DNA of 64,000 bases from Oceanibacterium hippocampi. GTDB lineage: Bacteria; Pseudomonadota; Alphaproteobacteria; Sneathiellales; Sneathiellaceae. The stretch is from NCBI RefSeq assembly GCF_900172325.1, contig NZ_FWFR01000001.1:992001-1056000 (forward strand), given 5' to 3'. Under the pieces are notes generated by a model. It was not told the DNA's origin. It was given only the letters and a program-made list of their open reading frames with translations, and did no database searches. Positions 45,845 through 54,645 of this stretch are shown here, one piece after another. Positions within the stretch are counted from its first letter, which is position 1; every line of letters starts with the position of its first letter. The position numbers and the translations under genes are program-made.

Positions 45845-47635
45845 ATGCCGATCTACGAAGCCCCGGTCAAGGATATCCGGTTCGTCCTGAACGATCTCAT
45901 CGGCGTGCAGAAATACGCCAATCTGCCGCATTTCTCCGAGGCCACGCCGGATGTCATCGACGCCATCCTGGAGGAGGGCGGCAAGTTCCTGAGCGAGGTC
46001 ATCCAGCCGCTCAACCAGGTCGGCGACCACGAGGGTTGCACCTGGAAGGACGGCGAGGTGACCACGCCGACCGGGTTCAAGGACGCCTACAAGGCCTATT
46101 GCGAGGCCGGCTGGGGCACGTTGTCGTCCGATCCGGACTATGGCGGCCAGGGCCTGCCGCATTATCTCGGCATCGTCTTCGCCGAGATGATGTCCTCGGC
46201 CAACCTCGCCTTCGGCATGTATCCCGGGCTATCGCACGGCGCCTACGAGGCGCTTCGCCAGCACGGCACCGACGAGCAGAAGGCGATGTTCCTGCCGAAG
46301 CTGGTGTCCGGCGAATGGACCGGCACGATGAACCTGACGGAGCCCCATTGCGGTACCGACCTCGGGCTCATGCGGACCAAGGCCGAGCCGAACGACGACG
46401 GGACCTACCGGGTCAGCGGCACAAAGATCTTCATTTCCGCCGGCGAGCACGACCTGGCGGAAAACATCATCCACCTGGTGCTGGCGAAGATCCCGGGCGG
46501 CCCTGAGGGCATCAAGGGCGTCTCGCTGTTCCTGGTGCCGAAGTTCCGCATCGAGGCGGACGGCAGCCTCGGCGACCGGAACGGCGTCTCCTGCGGCTCC
46601 ATCGAGGAGAAGATGGGGATCCACGGCAACTCGACCTGCGTGCTCAACTACGACAACGCCATCGGCTACCTGATCGGCGAACCCCACCGCGGCATGCGGG
46701 CGATGTTCACGATGATGAACGCGGCCCGCATCGGCGTCGGCATGCAGGGCCTCGGGATCGCCGAGGTCGCCTACCAGAACGCCGTCGTCTATGCGCGCGA
46801 GCGCATCCAGGGTCGTTCGATCTCGGGCGTCAAGGCGCCGGAACAGGCGGCCGACCCGATCATCGTGCATCCGGACGTGCGCCGCATGCTCCTGCAGATC
46901 CGGGCTTTCACCGAGGGCTCGCGGGCCTTCGCGCTGTGGGCCGGGGTCTCGCTCGACCTGGCGGAATCGGCGAGCGACGCGAGCGAACGCCGCGACGCCG
47001 AGGATTTCCTGGCGCTGGTGACGCCGGTGCTCAAGAGCTTCCTCACCGACGGCGGCTTCGAGGCCGCCAATCTCGCCATGCAATGCTACGGCGGGCACGG
47101 CTATATCCGCGAATGGGGGATGGAGCAGTTCGTCCGCGACGCCCGCATCACGCAGATCTACGAGGGCGCCAACGGCGTCCAGGCGCTCGACCTGGTGGGC
47201 CGCAAGCTGTCCGCCAACATGGGCCGCTCGCTGCGCCAGTTCTTCCATCCGGTCGACCGCTTCCTGCAGGAGAACATGGGCGACCCGGAGATGAAGGACG
47301 TGGTCATGCCGCTGGCCAAGGCCTTCGCCCATCTGCAGCAGGGCACGCTCTGGATCGCCGAGAACGGCCTGAAGAATCCGGACAACGCGGGGGCCGCCTC
47401 GAGCGACTATCTGAAACTGTTCGGCCTCGTCGCGCTCGGCTTCATGTGGGGCCGCACCGTCAAGGTCGCCCGCGAGAAGCTCGCCAACGGCGCCGACGAT
47501 CCGCCCTTCCTCGAGACCAAGCTGGCGACGGCGCGCTTCTTCTTCGCCCGCATGCTGCCGGAAACCTCGTCGCTGGTCGCAAAGATCAATGCTGGCGCGG
47601 ACAGCCTCATGGCGCTCGACGCGGAGGCATTCTGA
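45845..47635 (+). CDS. Acyl-CoA dehydrogenase, long form (DmdC/FadE-like)
   Basis: A 596-residue flavoenzyme, longer than the usual 380. An N-terminal extension (about 1-75) and a C-terminal helical domain flank the standard fold. FAD/substrate motifs visible are MNLTEPHCGTDLGLM, CYGGHGYIREWGMEQFVRDARI and YEGANGVQALDLVGRKL, where the Glu of YEGAN is the likely catalytic base. This type includes 3-methylmercaptopropionyl-CoA dehydrogenase and broad long-chain enzymes; operon context favours fatty acid oxidation. Confidence 0.9.
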   Translation: MPIYEAPVKDIRFVLNDLIGVQKYANLPHFSEATPDVIDAILEEGGKFLSEVIQPLNQVGDHEGCTWKDGEVTTPTGFKDAYKAYCEAGWGTLSSDPDYGGQGLPHYLGIVFAEMMSSANLAFGMYPGLSHGAYEALRQHGTDEQKAMFLPKLVSGEWTGTMNLTEPHCGTDLGLMRTKAEPNDDGTYRVSGTKIFISAGEHDLAENIIHLVLAKIPGGPEGIKGVSLFLVPKFRIEADGSLGDRNGVSCGSIEEKMGIHGNSTCVLNYDNAIGYLIGEPHRGMRAMFTMMNAARIGVGMQGLGIAEVAYQNAVVYARERIQGRSISGVKAPEQAADPIIVHPDVRRMLLQIRAFTEGSRAFALWAGVSLDLAESASDASERRDAEDFLALVTPVLKSFLTDGGFEAANLAMQCYGGHGYIREWGMEQFVRDARITQIYEGANGVQALDLVGRKLSANMGRSLRQFFHPVDRFLQENMGDPEMKDVVMPLAKAFAHLQQGTLWIAENGLKNPDNAGAASSDYLKLFGLVALGFMWGRTVKVAREKLANGADDPPFLETKLATARFFFARMLPETSSLVAKINAGADSLMALDAEAF

Positions 47636-47693
47636 GGCTATCGAAAATGCGCGCCGGTCGCGCCGGCGCCGAGTTCAGGGGGTAACGACACCG

Positions 47694-48830
47694 ATGATCG
47701 AACGCACGATCTTCGCCGAGGAGCACAATCTTTTCCGTGAATCGGTCCACCGGTTCATGGAGGAGGAAATCGCGCCGCACCGGGAACGCTGGGAAGAGCA
47801 GGGCCAGATCGATCGCGAGGCCTGGCTGAAGGCGGGCGAGCAGGGCTTTCTCTGCCCGACCATGCCGGAACAGTACGGCGGTGCCGACGCGGACAAGCTC
47901 TACAGCGTGATCCTGATGGAGGAGCAGGCGCTGACCGGCGCCTCCGGCCCGGGCTTCGGGCTGCATTCGGAGATCGTCGCCCCCTACATCCTGCATTACG
48001 GCTCGGACGAGCAGAAGGAAACCTGGCTGCCGCGCATGGCCAAGGGCGAGGTGATCGGCGCCATCGCCATGACCGAGCCCGGCACCGGCTCGGACCTGCA
48101 GTCGGTCAAGACGACGGCGGTGAAGGACGGCAACGAGTTGGTCATCAACGGCGCCAAGACCTTCATCACCAACGGCTACATGTCGGATCTGGTGATCGTC
48201 GTCGCCAAGACCGACCCGAAGGCCGGCGCCAAGGGCGTCAGCCTGATCCTGGTCGAGGCCGACCGCGATGGCTTCACCAAGGGCCGCAAGCTGAAGAAGC
48301 TCGGCCTGAAGGCGCAGGATACCTCGGAGCTCTTCTTCGACAATGTCCGGGTGCCGATGACCAACATGCTCGGCGGCGAAGGGCAGGGCTTCTATTACTT
48401 GATGCAGGAACTGCCGTGGGAGCGCCTGCAGATCGCCATCACCGCGATCGCCACCTGCGAGCGCATCGTCGAGCAGACGATCGCCTATACCAAGGAGCGC
48501 AAGGCCTTCGGCCGCGAGATCGCGAGCTTCCAGAACACCCGTTTCAAGCTCGCCGAATGCAAGACCGAGACGCAGGTCGCCCGCGTCTTCGTCGATCGCT
48601 GCATCGACCTGCTTCTGCAGAAGAAGCTCGATGTCGAGACCGCGGCGATGGCGAAATACTGGTGCTCCGACCTGCAGTGCAAGGTCATCGACGAATGCCT
48701 GCAACTCCATGGCGGTTACGGCTTCATGTGGGAATACCCGGTTGCCCGGGCCTATGCGGACGCCCGCGTCCAGCGGATCTACGGCGGAACCAACGAGATC
48801 ATGAAGGAACTGATCGGCCGCGGCCTCTGA
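47694..48830 (+). CDS. Acyl-CoA dehydrogenase, short form
   Basis: A 378-residue FAD enzyme making the first double bond of beta-oxidation. Visible motifs are AMTEPGTGSDLQSVKT, FITNGYMSDLVIVVAKT, LHGGYGFMWEYPVARAYADARV (region) and IYGGTNEIMKELIGR, with the catalytic Glu in GGTNEI. The start at 47694 follows AGGGGGT by about 11 bases. It is the fifth gene of the operon counting merR as the first. Confidence 0.93.
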   Translation: MIERTIFAEEHNLFRESVHRFMEEEIAPHRERWEEQGQIDREAWLKAGEQGFLCPTMPEQYGGADADKLYSVILMEEQALTGASGPGFGLHSEIVAPYILHYGSDEQKETWLPRMAKGEVIGAIAMTEPGTGSDLQSVKTTAVKDGNELVINGAKTFITNGYMSDLVIVVAKTDPKAGAKGVSLILVEADRDGFTKGRKLKKLGLKAQDTSELFFDNVRVPMTNMLGGEGQGFYYLMQELPWERLQIAITAIATCERIVEQTIAYTKERKAFGREIASFQNTRFKLAECKTETQVARVFVDRCIDLLLQKKLDVETAAMAKYWCSDLQCKVIDECLQLHGGYGFMWEYPVARAYADARVQRIYGGTNEIMKELIGRGL

Positions 48831-48929
48831 CGGCTCTTGCAGCGCCGGCGGGGCGCGCTACCTCGAGACTTGCGGGGCGGGCGCACGGCACGGGATCGGA
48901 CCGGGCGGTCCGGACAAGGAGAAACGACG

Positions 48930-50138
48930 ATGACCGACGCATTCATTTTCGACGCGGTACGGACCCCGCGCGGCAAGGGCAAGAAGGACGGCTCCCTGCA
49001 CGAGGTGGCGCCGATCGAGCTGGCCGCGACCGCGCTCCGGGCGCTCCGCGACCGCAACAACCTGGACACCGCGGAAGTCGACGATGTCGTGCTCGGCTGC
49101 GTCGAGCCGGTCGGCGACCAGGGCTCCGACATCGCCCGCGTCGCGGTCCTCTTCGCGGACTATGACGAGAGCGTCTCCGGCGTCCAGATCAACCGCTTCT
49201 GCGCCTCCGGGCTGGAGGCCGTCAACATGGCCGCCGCCCAGGTCATGTCGGGGCAGTCGGACCTCTCGATCGGTGGCGGCGTGGAAAGCATGTCGCGGGT
49301 TCCGATGATGTCGTCGGGCGGTGCCTGGGCGTCGGATCCGGCGGTCGCCTTCCACACCTACTTCGCCCCGCAGGGCATCGGCGCCGACATGATCGCCACC
49401 AAGTGGGGCTACAGCCGCGACGACGTCGACGCCTACGCGGTGGAAAGCCAGAAGCGCGCCAAGGCGGCCTGGGACGCGAACCGTTTCTCCGCCTCGGTCG
49501 TCCCGGTGAAGGACCAGAACGGCCTGACCATCCTCGACCATGACGAGTTCCTGCGCCCCGAGACCACGATGCAGACGCTGGCCTCGCTCAATCCGTCCTT
49601 CATCATGCAGGGCGAGCAGCTCGGCTTTGACAGCGTCATCATGCAGCGCTACCCCGAGGTCGAGCGGCTGAACCATGTCCATCATGCCGGCAATTCCTCG
49701 GGCATCGTCGATGGCGCCGCCGCGGTGCTCGTCGGCAGCGAGGCGATCGGCAGGAAGCTCGACCTGAAGCCGCGCGCCCGCATCCGCTCCTTCGCCTCGA
49801 TCGGCTCGGAGCCGTCGATCATGCTGACCGGCCCGTCCTACGCGGCCGAGAAGGCGCTCAAGCGGGCCGGCATGACCGCCGCCGACATCGATGTCTGGGA
49901 GCTCAACGAGGCCTTCGCCGCCGTCGTGCTCCGCTTCATGGAGGCGATGGGCGTCGATCATTCCGACATCAACGTGAACGGCGGCGCGATCGCCATGGGC
50001 CATCCGCTCGGCGCGACCGGGGCAATGATCCTCGGCACGGTTCTCGACGAACTGGAACGTTCCGGCAAGTCGACCGCGCTGGTCACGCTCTGCGTCGGCG
50101 CCGGCATGGGCACCGCGACCATCATCGAGCGCGTCTAG
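48930..50138 (+). CDS. Acetyl-CoA acyltransferase (thiolase), second copy
   Basis: A 402-residue thiolase with [27 protein letters not shown] and [16 protein letters not shown]. It is quite different from the first copy (Ala for Gly after the Cys, longer middle loop with [18 protein letters not shown]). It pairs with the downstream FadB-like gene. AAGGAG lies 8 bases before the ATG. Confidence 0.93.
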   Translation: MTDAFIFDAVRTPRGKGKKDGSLHEVAPIELAATALRALRDRNNLDTAEVDDVVLGCVEPVGDQGSDIARVAVLFADYDESVSGVQINRFCASGLEAVNMAAAQVMSGQSDLSIGGGVESMSRVPMMSSGGAWASDPAVAFHTYFAPQGIGADMIATKWGYSRDDVDAYAVESQKRAKAAWDANRFSASVVPVKDQNGLTILDHDEFLRPETTMQTLASLNPSFIMQGEQLGFDSVIMQRYPEVERLNHVHHAGNSSGIVDGAAAVLVGSEAIGRKLDLKPRARIRSFASIGSEPSIMLTGPSYAAEKALKRAGMTAADIDVWELNEAFAAVVLRFMEAMGVDHSDINVNGGAIAMGHPLGATGAMILGTVLDELERSGKSTALVTLCVGAGMGTATIIERV

Positions 50139-50217
50139 ACAGGGACCGGACGGGGGGCGGGGCGGCGCGCGGGATTTCGCGCGGACACCCCCTCTCGCGG
50201 AGACAGGGGATATCAGG

Positions 50218-52347
50218 ATGATCAACTATTCCGTCGATTCCGACGGCATCGCCACCATCAGCTGGGACATGCCGGGCCGTTCGATGAACGTGCTCAACGA
50301 CCAGTCGCTTCCGGCCTTCATCGATGCCGTCGACAAGGCGATCGCCGACGATGCGGTCAAGGGTGTCGTCATCACCTCGGGCAAGGCCGACTTCATCGCC
50401 GGCGCCGACCTGGAGATGCTGCAGGGCTGGTCCGGCGCGGCCGACGCCTTCGCCTCGGTCATGAACACCAACCGCGCCTTCCGCCGCATGGAGACCTCGG
50501 GCAAGCCGTTCGCGGCCGCGATCAACGGCACCGCGCTCGGCGGCGGCTTCGAGATCTGCCTCGCCTGCCATTACCGGGTCGCGGCCGACAAGCCGAAGGC
50601 GCAGATCGGCCTGCCGGAATCCCAGGTCGGCCTGCTGCCGGGCGGCGGCGGCACCCAGCGCCTGCCGCGCCTGATCGGCATCCAGGCGGCGCTGCCGCTG
50701 ATCCTCGAGGGCAAGCGGCTGAACCCGGCGGCCGCCGCCCAGGCCGGCCTCGTCCACAAGGTCGTCCCGGCGGAGGAGCTGATGGCCGAGGCCAGGCGCT
50801 GGATCCGGGAAGAGGGCGCGAAGGGCGCCGCCCAGCCGTGGGACAGCAAGAGCTTCAAGCTGCCCGGCGGGCCGGTGCAGAGCCCGAAGGGGATGCAGAC
50901 CTTCGTCGCCGGCAATGCCATGCTGCGCCAGCGCACGATGGGCAACTACCCGGCGCTGAACAACATCATGAGCGCCGTCTATCACGGCTGCCAGGTCGAC
51001 ATCGACACCGGCCTCAAGATCGAGGCCCGGCAGTTCGTCGCCACCGTGCAGACGCCGGAAGCGAAGAACATGATCCGCTCGCTGTTCTTCGGCATGGGCG
51101 AGGCCAACAAGCTGGCCGACCGCCCGGCCGGGGTGCCGAAGCAGGCCTATTCCAGGGTCGGCATCCTCGGCGCCGGCATGATGGGCGCCGGCATTGCCTT
51201 TGTCACCGCGCTGGCCGGCATCGAGGTCGTGCTGATCGACACCGAACAGGCCGCGGCCGAACGCGGCAAGGCCTATTCGGAGGGACTTCTGAAGAAGCGC
51301 GTCGCCCAGGGCCGGATGGCGCAGGCGGAAGCCGACGCGGTGCTCGCCCGGATCACGCCGACCACCGACTATGCGCCGTTGAAAGGCGCCGAGATGGTGA
51401 TCGAGGCGGTCTTCGAACGCCGCGACATCAAGGCCGAAGTGACGAGGAAGGCCGAGGCCGTGCTGGCCGCGGACGCGGTCTTCGCCTCCAACACCTCGAC
51501 CTTGCCGATCACCGGCCTCGCCGAGGCGAGTGAGCGGCCGGCCAACTTCATCGGTCTGCATTTCTTCTCGCCGGTCGACAAGATGATGCTGGTCGAGATC
51601 ATCATGGGCGAGAAGACCAGCGACGAGACGCTGGCGCGCGCCATGGATTACGTGAAGGCGATCCGCAAGACGCCGATCACCGTCAACGACAGCCGCGGCT
51701 TCTATACCTCGCGGGTCTTCGCGACCTATGTGGCAGAGGGCCTCGCCATGCTGGCCGAGGGCGTCGAGCCGGCGCTGATCGACAATGCCGGCCGGCTCGC
51801 CGGTATGCCGGTCGGGCCGCTGGCGCTTGCCGACGAGGTCTCGATCGAGCTGATCCACAAGATCGCCACCCAGTCGAAGGCTGACCTGGGCGACGCCTAC
51901 CGCCCCTCGCCGGCCGATCCGGTGACCGCGCTGATGGTGGAAAAGCTCGGCCGCCTCGGCAAGAAGGCCGGCAAGGGTTTCTACGACTATCCGGAGGGCG
52001 CGAAGAAGCGGCTCTGGCCCGGCCTCGCCGATCACTTCCCGGTCGCCGACGCGCAGCCCGAGGTCGGCGAGGTGATCAAGCGGCTGATGTATGTGCAGTC
52101 GGTCGAGACCGCCCGCTGCATGGAGGAAAAGGTGGTCACCACCGCCCGCGATGCCGATGTCGGCTCGATCCTCGGCTGGGGCTTCGCGCCGTTCAAGGGC
52201 GGCACCGTCAGCCAGATCCATTCGCTCGGCCTCGATGCCTTCATCGCCGAATGCGACCGCCTCGCCCAGGCCCACGGCGCCCGCTTCGCGCCGCCGGCCC
52301 TGCTGCGCGACATGGCGGCGAAGGGCGAGACCTTCTACGCCGCCTGA
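50218..52347 (+). CDS. Enoyl-CoA hydratase/3-hydroxyacyl-CoA dehydrogenase, hydratase-first (FadB/FadJ type)
   Basis: A 709-residue fused enzyme. The N-terminal crotonase half has DFIAGADLEML, GTALGGGFEICLACHYRVA and GLPESQVGLLPGGGGTQRLPRL (region), with both Glu positions. The C-terminal dehydrogenase half has GILGAGMMGAGIAF, SNTSTLPITGLA, GLHFFSPVDKMMLVEI (catalytic His) and NDSRGFYTSRVF. This is the FadB/FadJ order, opposite to the enzyme at 43495-45828 in the same operon. It is probably the last gene. Confidence 0.94.
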   Translation: MINYSVDSDGIATISWDMPGRSMNVLNDQSLPAFIDAVDKAIADDAVKGVVITSGKADFIAGADLEMLQGWSGAADAFASVMNTNRAFRRMETSGKPFAAAINGTALGGGFEICLACHYRVAADKPKAQIGLPESQVGLLPGGGGTQRLPRLIGIQAALPLILEGKRLNPAAAAQAGLVHKVVPAEELMAEARRWIREEGAKGAAQPWDSKSFKLPGGPVQSPKGMQTFVAGNAMLRQRTMGNYPALNNIMSAVYHGCQVDIDTGLKIEARQFVATVQTPEAKNMIRSLFFGMGEANKLADRPAGVPKQAYSRVGILGAGMMGAGIAFVTALAGIEVVLIDTEQAAAERGKAYSEGLLKKRVAQGRMAQAEADAVLARITPTTDYAPLKGAEMVIEAVFERRDIKAEVTRKAEAVLAADAVFASNTSTLPITGLAEASERPANFIGLHFFSPVDKMMLVEIIMGEKTSDETLARAMDYVKAIRKTPITVNDSRGFYTSRVFATYVAEGLAMLAEGVEPALIDNAGRLAGMPVGPLALADEVSIELIHKIATQSKADLGDAYRPSPADPVTALMVEKLGRLGKKAGKGFYDYPEGAKKRLWPGLADHFPVADAQPEVGEVIKRLMYVQSVETARCMEEKVVTTARDADVGSILGWGFAPFKGGTVSQIHSLGLDAFIAECDRLAQAHGARFAPPALLRDMAAKGETFYAA

Positions 52348-52435
52348 CCGTTCGTCACGACACGTGTTGCCCGCGCCCCGGCCCGACAAGCCGGGACGTT
52401 CTGCTTCGCTGCGCCGGTGGCGACTTTGCCGGCGT

Positions 52436-52648
52436 TCAGTCCTCGTTGTAGCGGAAGGAGAGCTTGAGCCGGGTCCGGAAGGCGCGGATCTTGCCGTTCT
52501 CGATCTGCAGGTCCTGCTCGACCACCTCGGCGATCCGCAGGTCGCGGAGCGAGGCGCCCGCCCGGGCGACCGCCAGTTCCGCCGCCTTCTCCCAGGATTC
52601 GCTGCTGCTGCCCACGAGTTCGATCACCTTGTAGACGCTGTCCGGCAT
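52436..52648 (-). CDS. Dodecin flavin-binding protein
   Basis: A 70-residue protein, VYKVIELVGSSSESWEKA then AGASLRDLRIAEVVEQDL and a closing RTRLKLSFRYNED, which matches the dodecin fold. Twelve copies form a hollow shell storing FMN, FAD or riboflavin. The Trp in SESWE is not the stacking Trp position with certainty. CGGAGG lies just before the ATG at 52648. It is convergent with the beta-oxidation operon, whose enzymes need FAD. Confidence 0.9.
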   Translation of the reverse strand: MPDSVYKVIELVGSSSESWEKAAELAVARAGASLRDLRIAEVVEQDLQIENGKIRAFRTRLKLSFRYNED

Positions 52649-52840
52649 GGTGGCCTCCGTTGCTTCCGGGGCGTGCTCGCCGCCGCCCGGTCGGACGGGG
52701 CCGGCGCACCGGAACATTAGAATAACATAAAGTGTCGGCGGCGGGGCTGCATCCTGCGTCCCGGTCGGCTATGACCAATAGAGGCATTCCCTTTCGCGAA
52801 CGGGGCTTGGCCGCTGGACAACTGATCGGGGAAATGAGCG

Positions 52841-53425
52841 ATGGCGACGACGGCGAAGATCCTGGCCTTTGCAGGCAGCGCGCGGGACGGCTCCTGGAAC
52901 CGGAAACTGATCCGGATTGCCGTCGAGGGCGCGTCCGAGGCCGGCGCCGAGGTGACCCTGATCGAACTTCGCGACTTCCCGATGCCGCTCTATAACGGCG
53001 ACCTGGAGGCGGCCGAGGGTCTGCCGGAGCATGCGACGCGGCTGCAGGCGCTCTTCGCCGCCCATGACGGCCTGCTGATCTCGGCGCCGGAATACAACAG
53101 CTCGGTCACGCCGCTGCTGAAGAACACGATCGACTGGGTATCGCGCCCGAACGGCGATGCCCCGAGCCTGAAATTCATTCGCGGCAAGACGGCGGGGCTG
53201 GTCTCGACGTCGACCGGGGCGCTCGGCGGTCTGCGCGGCTTGCGCCACCTGCGCGAGATCTTCGGCAATATCGGCGTCACGGTGATCCCGGACCAGACGG
53301 CGGTGCCCAGCGCGGCCAGCGCCTTCGACGAGAACGGCCGGCTCACGGACGCCCGAAAGGAAGCGACCGTGAAGGCAGTCGGCGCAAGGCTCGTGTCGGT
53401 GACGAAGGCGCTTGCCGGAGTCTGA
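52841..53425 (+). CDS. NADPH-dependent FMN reductase family protein
   Basis: A 194-residue flavodoxin-fold protein. GSARDGSWNRKLI is the FMN phosphate loop and APEYNSSVTPLLKNTIDWVSR is the family signature. It reduces FMN, quinones or azo compounds using NADPH. It is divergent from the dodecin gene (a flavin store), with a gap under 200 bp. No partner monooxygenase is seen. Confidence 0.9.
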   Translation: MATTAKILAFAGSARDGSWNRKLIRIAVEGASEAGAEVTLIELRDFPMPLYNGDLEAAEGLPEHATRLQALFAAHDGLLISAPEYNSSVTPLLKNTIDWVSRPNGDAPSLKFIRGKTAGLVSTSTGALGGLRGLRHLREIFGNIGVTVIPDQTAVPSAASAFDENGRLTDARKEATVKAVGARLVSVTKALAGV

Positions 53426-53768
53426 CCGACGGCCGCGCCCCGCTACCACTCGTCGGGCCGGGTCGTACTATGGATTGAAAAAATTTCACACTTGATCACG
53501 CATTGCGAGAGTATTCTGCCGTAAGATCGCCTGATCGACATCTTGTGTCGAATTGCCTCGCGGCGTTCACGGGAGCGACGGTGCCCGCGGAACGTCGGCA
53601 TGGAACAACGCTTTTTTGTCAAGGAATCCGACAAATCCGGCGCCGGTGGTGGAGCGCGTCCAGCTATCTTTCTGAAAATGAATATATTTCATACTCGGCA
53701 TATAACTTGCATTAACCCTCGCCGGTTTCGTTGCTTGTCGCAAAAAAGTGCGCACGGGAGGTGCAATC
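53426..53768. other. AT-rich gap upstream of the PEP-CTERM gene
   Basis: This 343-bp region has no credible gene and is markedly richer in A and T than its flanks. It contains a palindrome, TGAAA (53476-53480) and TTTCA (53484-53488), and the same arms further apart at 53673-53677 and 53687-53691, just before the sigma-54-like promoter. The arms may be activator sites; this is inference. Confidence 0.4.
53696..53711 (+). promoter_or_regulatory. Sigma-54-type promoter (-24/-12)
   Basis: CGGCATATAACTTGCA: GG (53697-53698), exactly ten bases, then GC (53709-53710), with TTGC at the -12. This is the invariant geometry of RpoN promoters. The first base of the -24 box is C instead of T. It lies about 60 bases before the start codon of the PEP-CTERM gene. 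PEP-CTERM genes in other bacteria are known to depend on RpoN and the PrsK/PrsR two-component system. Confidence 0.6.
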
Positions 53769-54596
53769 ATGGCGAGAGTGAGTGGCGTTCTTGGCGGAGT
53801 GGCCGCCTTTATGCTGGCCGGTTTCATGGCGTCACCGGCGGGCGCGGTGCTGGTATCGGCGTCATCGGAAGTCTATGAGTCCGGCGCGTTGGTAGCCCAG
53901 CAGGGTATCCTGGCCGGGGCAATTGCATCCAGCTCCGCGGGGATAACCGGGATCGGACAGGCCAACGCGTATTCGCGGGCGGATGGACTGCTGAATACCA
54001 GCGCTGTCGCCGGCGAGGAGGAGGACGATGGCGGTATCGTTATCGCGTTCTTCGCTTTCCCGGTGCCGACGGAGGAGGCGGCCGCCGCAGGATTCGCGGC
54101 CTGGGGGAACAGCGTCACCAACAACACGACCACGCTAGTGAATTACAAGTATCTCTTCCATGTCCAGAATCCGTCGCTCGGCACTGGCGGCGGCGCCGGT
54201 GACTTTGCCGGCCTGTCGATCGATATCACCCTCAACGGCGGCTCGATCTGGACCGGCTACGCCCAGATGGACGAATGCACGCTTTCCTCGAGCAACTTCG
54301 GCGCGCCGGTCGGAACTTCCGGTTGCGAGGCCGACTTTGCCTCCTTCACGATCGGGCTCGATCTCGGGACCTATGCGCCCGGCGGAAGCTTCGATCTCGG
54401 CTACACGATGACCGCCTACGCGGAGACCGCCGACAAGACGCGGCCGGCCTTCGCGCGGATCGGCGATCCGATCAACCCGACCGGCGACCCGATACAGATC
54501 ACCGAGACGGCGATCACGGTCCCGGAACCGGCGATGCTCGGGATTTTCGGCCTCGGTCTCGCCGGCCTCGGCCTGATGCGTCGCCGACGGCGCTGA
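53769..54596 (+). CDS. PEP-CTERM sorting-domain protein
   Basis: A 275-residue secreted protein: signal peptide (GVLGGVAAFMLAGFMASPAGA, cut near 26), an extracellular domain I do not recognise, rich in Gly, Ala, Ser and Thr with NNTTTLVNYKY, and a C-terminal sorting tag. The tag is VPEP, a hydrophobic helix (AMLGIFGLGLAGLGLM) and RRRRR at the end. Exosortase (EpsH/XrtA type) cleaves at the PEP motif; its gene is not here. The ATG at 53769 has GGGAGGT 7 bases upstream. Confidence 0.9.
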   Translation: MARVSGVLGGVAAFMLAGFMASPAGAVLVSASSEVYESGALVAQQGILAGAIASSSAGITGIGQANAYSRADGLLNTSAVAGEEEDDGGIVIAFFAFPVPTEEAAAAGFAAWGNSVTNNTTTLVNYKYLFHVQNPSLGTGGGAGDFAGLSIDITLNGGSIWTGYAQMDECTLSSSNFGAPVGTSGCEADFASFTIGLDLGTYAPGGSFDLGYTMTAYAETADKTRPAFARIGDPINPTGDPIQITETAITVPEPAMLGIFGLGLAGLGLMRRRRR

Positions 54597-54610
54597 CCGG
54601 AAACCGGACG

Positions 54611-54637
54611 CGACCCCTCCGGATCGCGGAGGGGTCG
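54611..54637. terminator. Hairpin between convergent PEP-CTERM and CaiB-type genes
   Basis: CGACCCCTCC (54611-54620) and GGAGGGGTCG (54628-54637) form a perfect 10-bp stem with a 7-base loop. It lies in the 49-bp gap between two stops. There is no strong T-run on either side, so it is probably a bidirectional terminator of weaker type. Confidence 0.65.
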
Positions 54638-54645
54638 TAACGGTT

